A DNA stretch of 64,000 nt, taken from positions 682,001-746,000 of the forward strand of contig NZ_JOOE01000001.1 of assembly GCF_000712135.1 (NCBI RefSeq), given 5' to 3'. Below the pieces are notes generated by a model that saw only the letters and a list, made by a program, of their open reading frames with translations, did no database searches and had not been told where the DNA came from. Within the stretch, counting starts at the first letter, position 1. The number at the start of each line of letters is the position of its first letter. The position numbers were made by a program, and so were the translations under genes. Positions 62,606 to 64,000 of the stretch are shown one piece after another. This DNA comes from Sphingomonas sp. UNC305MFCol5.2 (GTDB taxonomy: Bacteria; Pseudomonadota; Alphaproteobacteria; Sphingomonadales; Sphingomonadaceae).

Positions 62606-62757
62606 AGGGTTACGCAGAGGCTTGAGCGCTGTGAGCGCAGATCTGCGGGGGGCATGGCACGGCTCTCGACTATAGCGGTCGATTCAACAACATCACGCAC
62701 GCCGCCCGCGAACTCCGACTTGCGCCCCGCCCGCTTCCCGGCACATGGCTATTATCG

Positions 62758-63942
62758 ATGTCTGCACTTCTCCCCCTCGCCGAGGCCCAATCGCGCCTGT
62801 TCGCACTGGCTTCGCTTGTGGAAGTCGAGCGCGTCCCGCTCGCCGCCGCGGCCGGACGCTGGGTGGCCACCGACGTCCACGCCCTCCGCACCCAGCCCAG
62901 CGCCGACCTTTCGGCGATGGACGGTTATGCGATCCGCTTCGTCGACCTCCCCGGTCCCTGGCGCGTGATCGGCGAGAGCGCCGCCGGACGCGCCTTCGCC
63001 GGCACCGTCCTACCCGGCGAGGCGGTCCGCATCTTCACCGGCGCCCCTCTGCCCGTGGGCACCGACACCGTGTTGGTCCAGGAAGAAGCCGGGCGCGATG
63101 GCGCCACGCTCACGCTGGCCGGCGAAGGCCCTCGCACGCATGGCCGCAACGTCCGCGTTCGCGGGCTCGACTTCGCCGAGGGCGATCTGCTCCTTCGCGT
63201 CGGCGACCGTCTCACGCCCGCCCGTCTCGCACTCGCCGGTACTGCCGGCCATGGTGCGCTCGATGTCCGCCGCAAGGTTCGCATCGCGATCGCCGCCACA
63301 GGTGACGAGCTCGTGCCTCCTGGGTCCGCCATAGGCGCGGCGCAGCTTCCCGAAACCAATCGCCTGATGCTCGCCGCCCAGCTCGCCGGCCTTCCCGTCG
63401 AGCTGATAGATCTCGGCATCCTCCCCGATCGCCACGACGTGCTCGAAGCTGCGTTCCGCAGCCTCGACGCCGACCTGCTCGTCACCAGCGGCGGCGCATC
63501 GGTGGGTGACCATGATCTCGTCCGACCCGCGCTCGAGGCGGCCGGCGCGACGATCGACTTCTGGAAAATCGCGCTGCGCCCCGGCAAGCCGTTGATGGCG
63601 GGCCGGCTCGGCAAGGCGATGGTGCTCGGGCTTCCCGGCAACCCGATCTCCGCCTTCGTGACGACCTTGCTGTTCGTTCGCCCGCTCGTCGCGCATTTGT
63701 CGGGCGCTCGCGATCCGCTCCCTGCGACCCGGCCCGCGATCCTTGGCGAGCCGCTCGCCGCCAATGGCGAGCGTACCGACTATCTGCGTGCCGAAATACG
63801 CGACGGCCGGGCATGGGCCTCGACCATCCAGGACAGCTCGATGCTCGGCACGCTCGCCCGGGCCGGCTGCCTGATCCTCCGCGAACCCCATGCTCCCGCG
63901 GCACAGGCGGGCGACTCGGTGGAAATCCTCGACCTCGCTTGA
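62758..63942 (+). CDS. moeA: molybdopterin molybdenumtransferase
   Basis: A 394-residue enzyme that inserts molybdate into adenylylated molybdopterin. The N-terminal DLSAMDGYAIR, the MoCF-binding motif VTSGGASVGDHD and LGLPGNPISAF are all present. Start ATG 62758 has no clear ribosome-binding site but gives the standard MoeA N terminus. Its TGA overlaps a TTGACA promoter element for lexA. Confidence 0.96.
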   Translation: MSALLPLAEAQSRLFALASLVEVERVPLAAAAGRWVATDVHALRTQPSADLSAMDGYAIRFVDLPGPWRVIGESAAGRAFAGTVLPGEAVRIFTGAPLPVGTDTVLVQEEAGRDGATLTLAGEGPRTHGRNVRVRGLDFAEGDLLLRVGDRLTPARLALAGTAGHGALDVRRKVRIAIAATGDELVPPGSAIGAAQLPETNRLMLAAQLAGLPVELIDLGILPDRHDVLEAAFRSLDADLLVTSGGASVGDHDLVRPALEAAGATIDFWKIALRPGKPLMAGRLGKAMVLGLPGNPISAFVTTLLFVRPLVAHLSGARDPLPATRPAILGEPLAANGERTDYLRAEIRDGRAWASTIQDSSMLGTLARAGCLILREPHAPAAQAGDSVEILDLA

Positions 63943-63993
63943 CAAGCTGCCGGAACATTGCGTAAACGTTCCTTGTCTGTTCTGGACAGGAGG
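63939..63993 (+). promoter_or_regulatory. lexA promoter with SOS box and ribosome-binding site
   Basis: TTGACA at 63939-63944 is a perfect -35 element overlapping the moeA stop. A weak -10 follows at 63961-63967. The SOS box GTTC-CTTGTCT-GTTC occupies 63968-63982, matching the alphaproteobacterial LexA site exactly, and AGGAGG is at 63988-63993. The lexA ATG begins at 63999. LexA would therefore repress its own gene. Confidence 0.8.
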
Positions 63994-63998
63994 ATTGC

Positions 63999-64000
63999 AT
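63999..64000 (+). CDS. lexA: first two bases of lexA (SOS repressor), truncated by window end
   Basis: Only AT of the start codon is inside the window. Identity is inferred from the SOS box and AGGAGG just upstream and from the conserved moeA-lexA gene order in sphingomonads; no protein sequence is visible. Confidence 0.5.

Noticed and set aside
1..64000. tRNA, rRNA, prophage or insertion sequence
   Set aside because: Intergenic regions were read on both strands. I saw no cloverleaf, rRNA segment, transposase, integrase or target-site duplication.

Overview
This 64-kb window is chromosomal DNA from a high-GC alphaproteobacterium, most likely a sphingomonad (Sphingomonas or a close relative). 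The evidence is the tpiA / ppiD-trpE-trpG-trpD-trpC-moaC-moeA-lexA order, an RcdA (DUF1465) and DUF465 neighbourhood, a one-cysteine DksA, a GTTC-N7-GTTC SOS box before lexA, and sphingomonad-style REP hairpins between genes. Almost every base belongs to tightly packed housekeeping or ordinary accessory genes. I see no rRNA, tRNA, CRISPR array, insertion sequence or prophage.

Layout. 0-4 kb: phosphate transporter, AraC regulator and a Tat-exported alpha-L-fucosidase. 3.9-14.7 kb: a nine-gene propionyl-CoA to succinyl-CoA operon (pccB, exported protein, methylmalonyl-CoA epimerase, PaaG-like hydratase, methylmalonyl-CoA mutase, small membrane protein, bioB, small secreted protein, pccA), read leftward. 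Seven consecutive junctions overlap by 1-4 nt. A divergent ScfR/PrpR-type regulator stands opposite pccB, with a cluster of GCAA/TTGC half-sites between them. 14.7-22 kb: a lipoprotein, an aldolase-family enzyme, a LigB-type dioxygenase, an orphan [2Fe-2S] protein, an RcnB-like repeat protein, a prolyl-4-hydroxylase-like dioxygenase, a Crp/Fnr regulator and the tRNA hydroxylase TrhO. 22.3-28.1 kb: a complete tripartite RND efflux operon.

28.3-34.2 kb: gamma-carbonic anhydrase, nitronate monooxygenase, RcdA-like cell-cycle adaptor, two tiny DUF465 proteins, a PilZ protein, DksA, a Ser/Thr-rich PEP-CTERM-like surface protein and a host-attachment family protein. 34.2-41.4 kb: serS-surE-nlpD-like, a K+ channel with a TrkA domain, an AAC(3)-like acetyltransferase, two small membrane proteins and rimO. 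41.4-52.6 kb: an exported protein, a serine hydrolase followed by an unrecognised M14-like zinc peptidase, an aldo/keto reductase with divergent LysR, a PQQ glucose-type dehydrogenase, an M17 aminopeptidase, an MFS exporter and tpiA. 52.7-64 kb: ppiD-trpE, then trpG, trpD-trpC-moaC, a PilZ protein, a membrane protein and moeA, ending two bases into lexA.

Most genes are recognisable families. The less ordinary observations are the uninterrupted overlap architecture of the propionate operon with biotin synthase embedded in it, its candidate ScfR operator and hairpin-embedded ribosome-binding site, the M14-like peptidase coupled to a serine hydrolase, the inactive-looking LytM/NlpD protein beside surE, the orphan [2Fe-2S] subunit, a consensus FNR/FixK box and the PEP-CTERM-like repeat protein. 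I did not find a clearly unprecedented multi-gene system.
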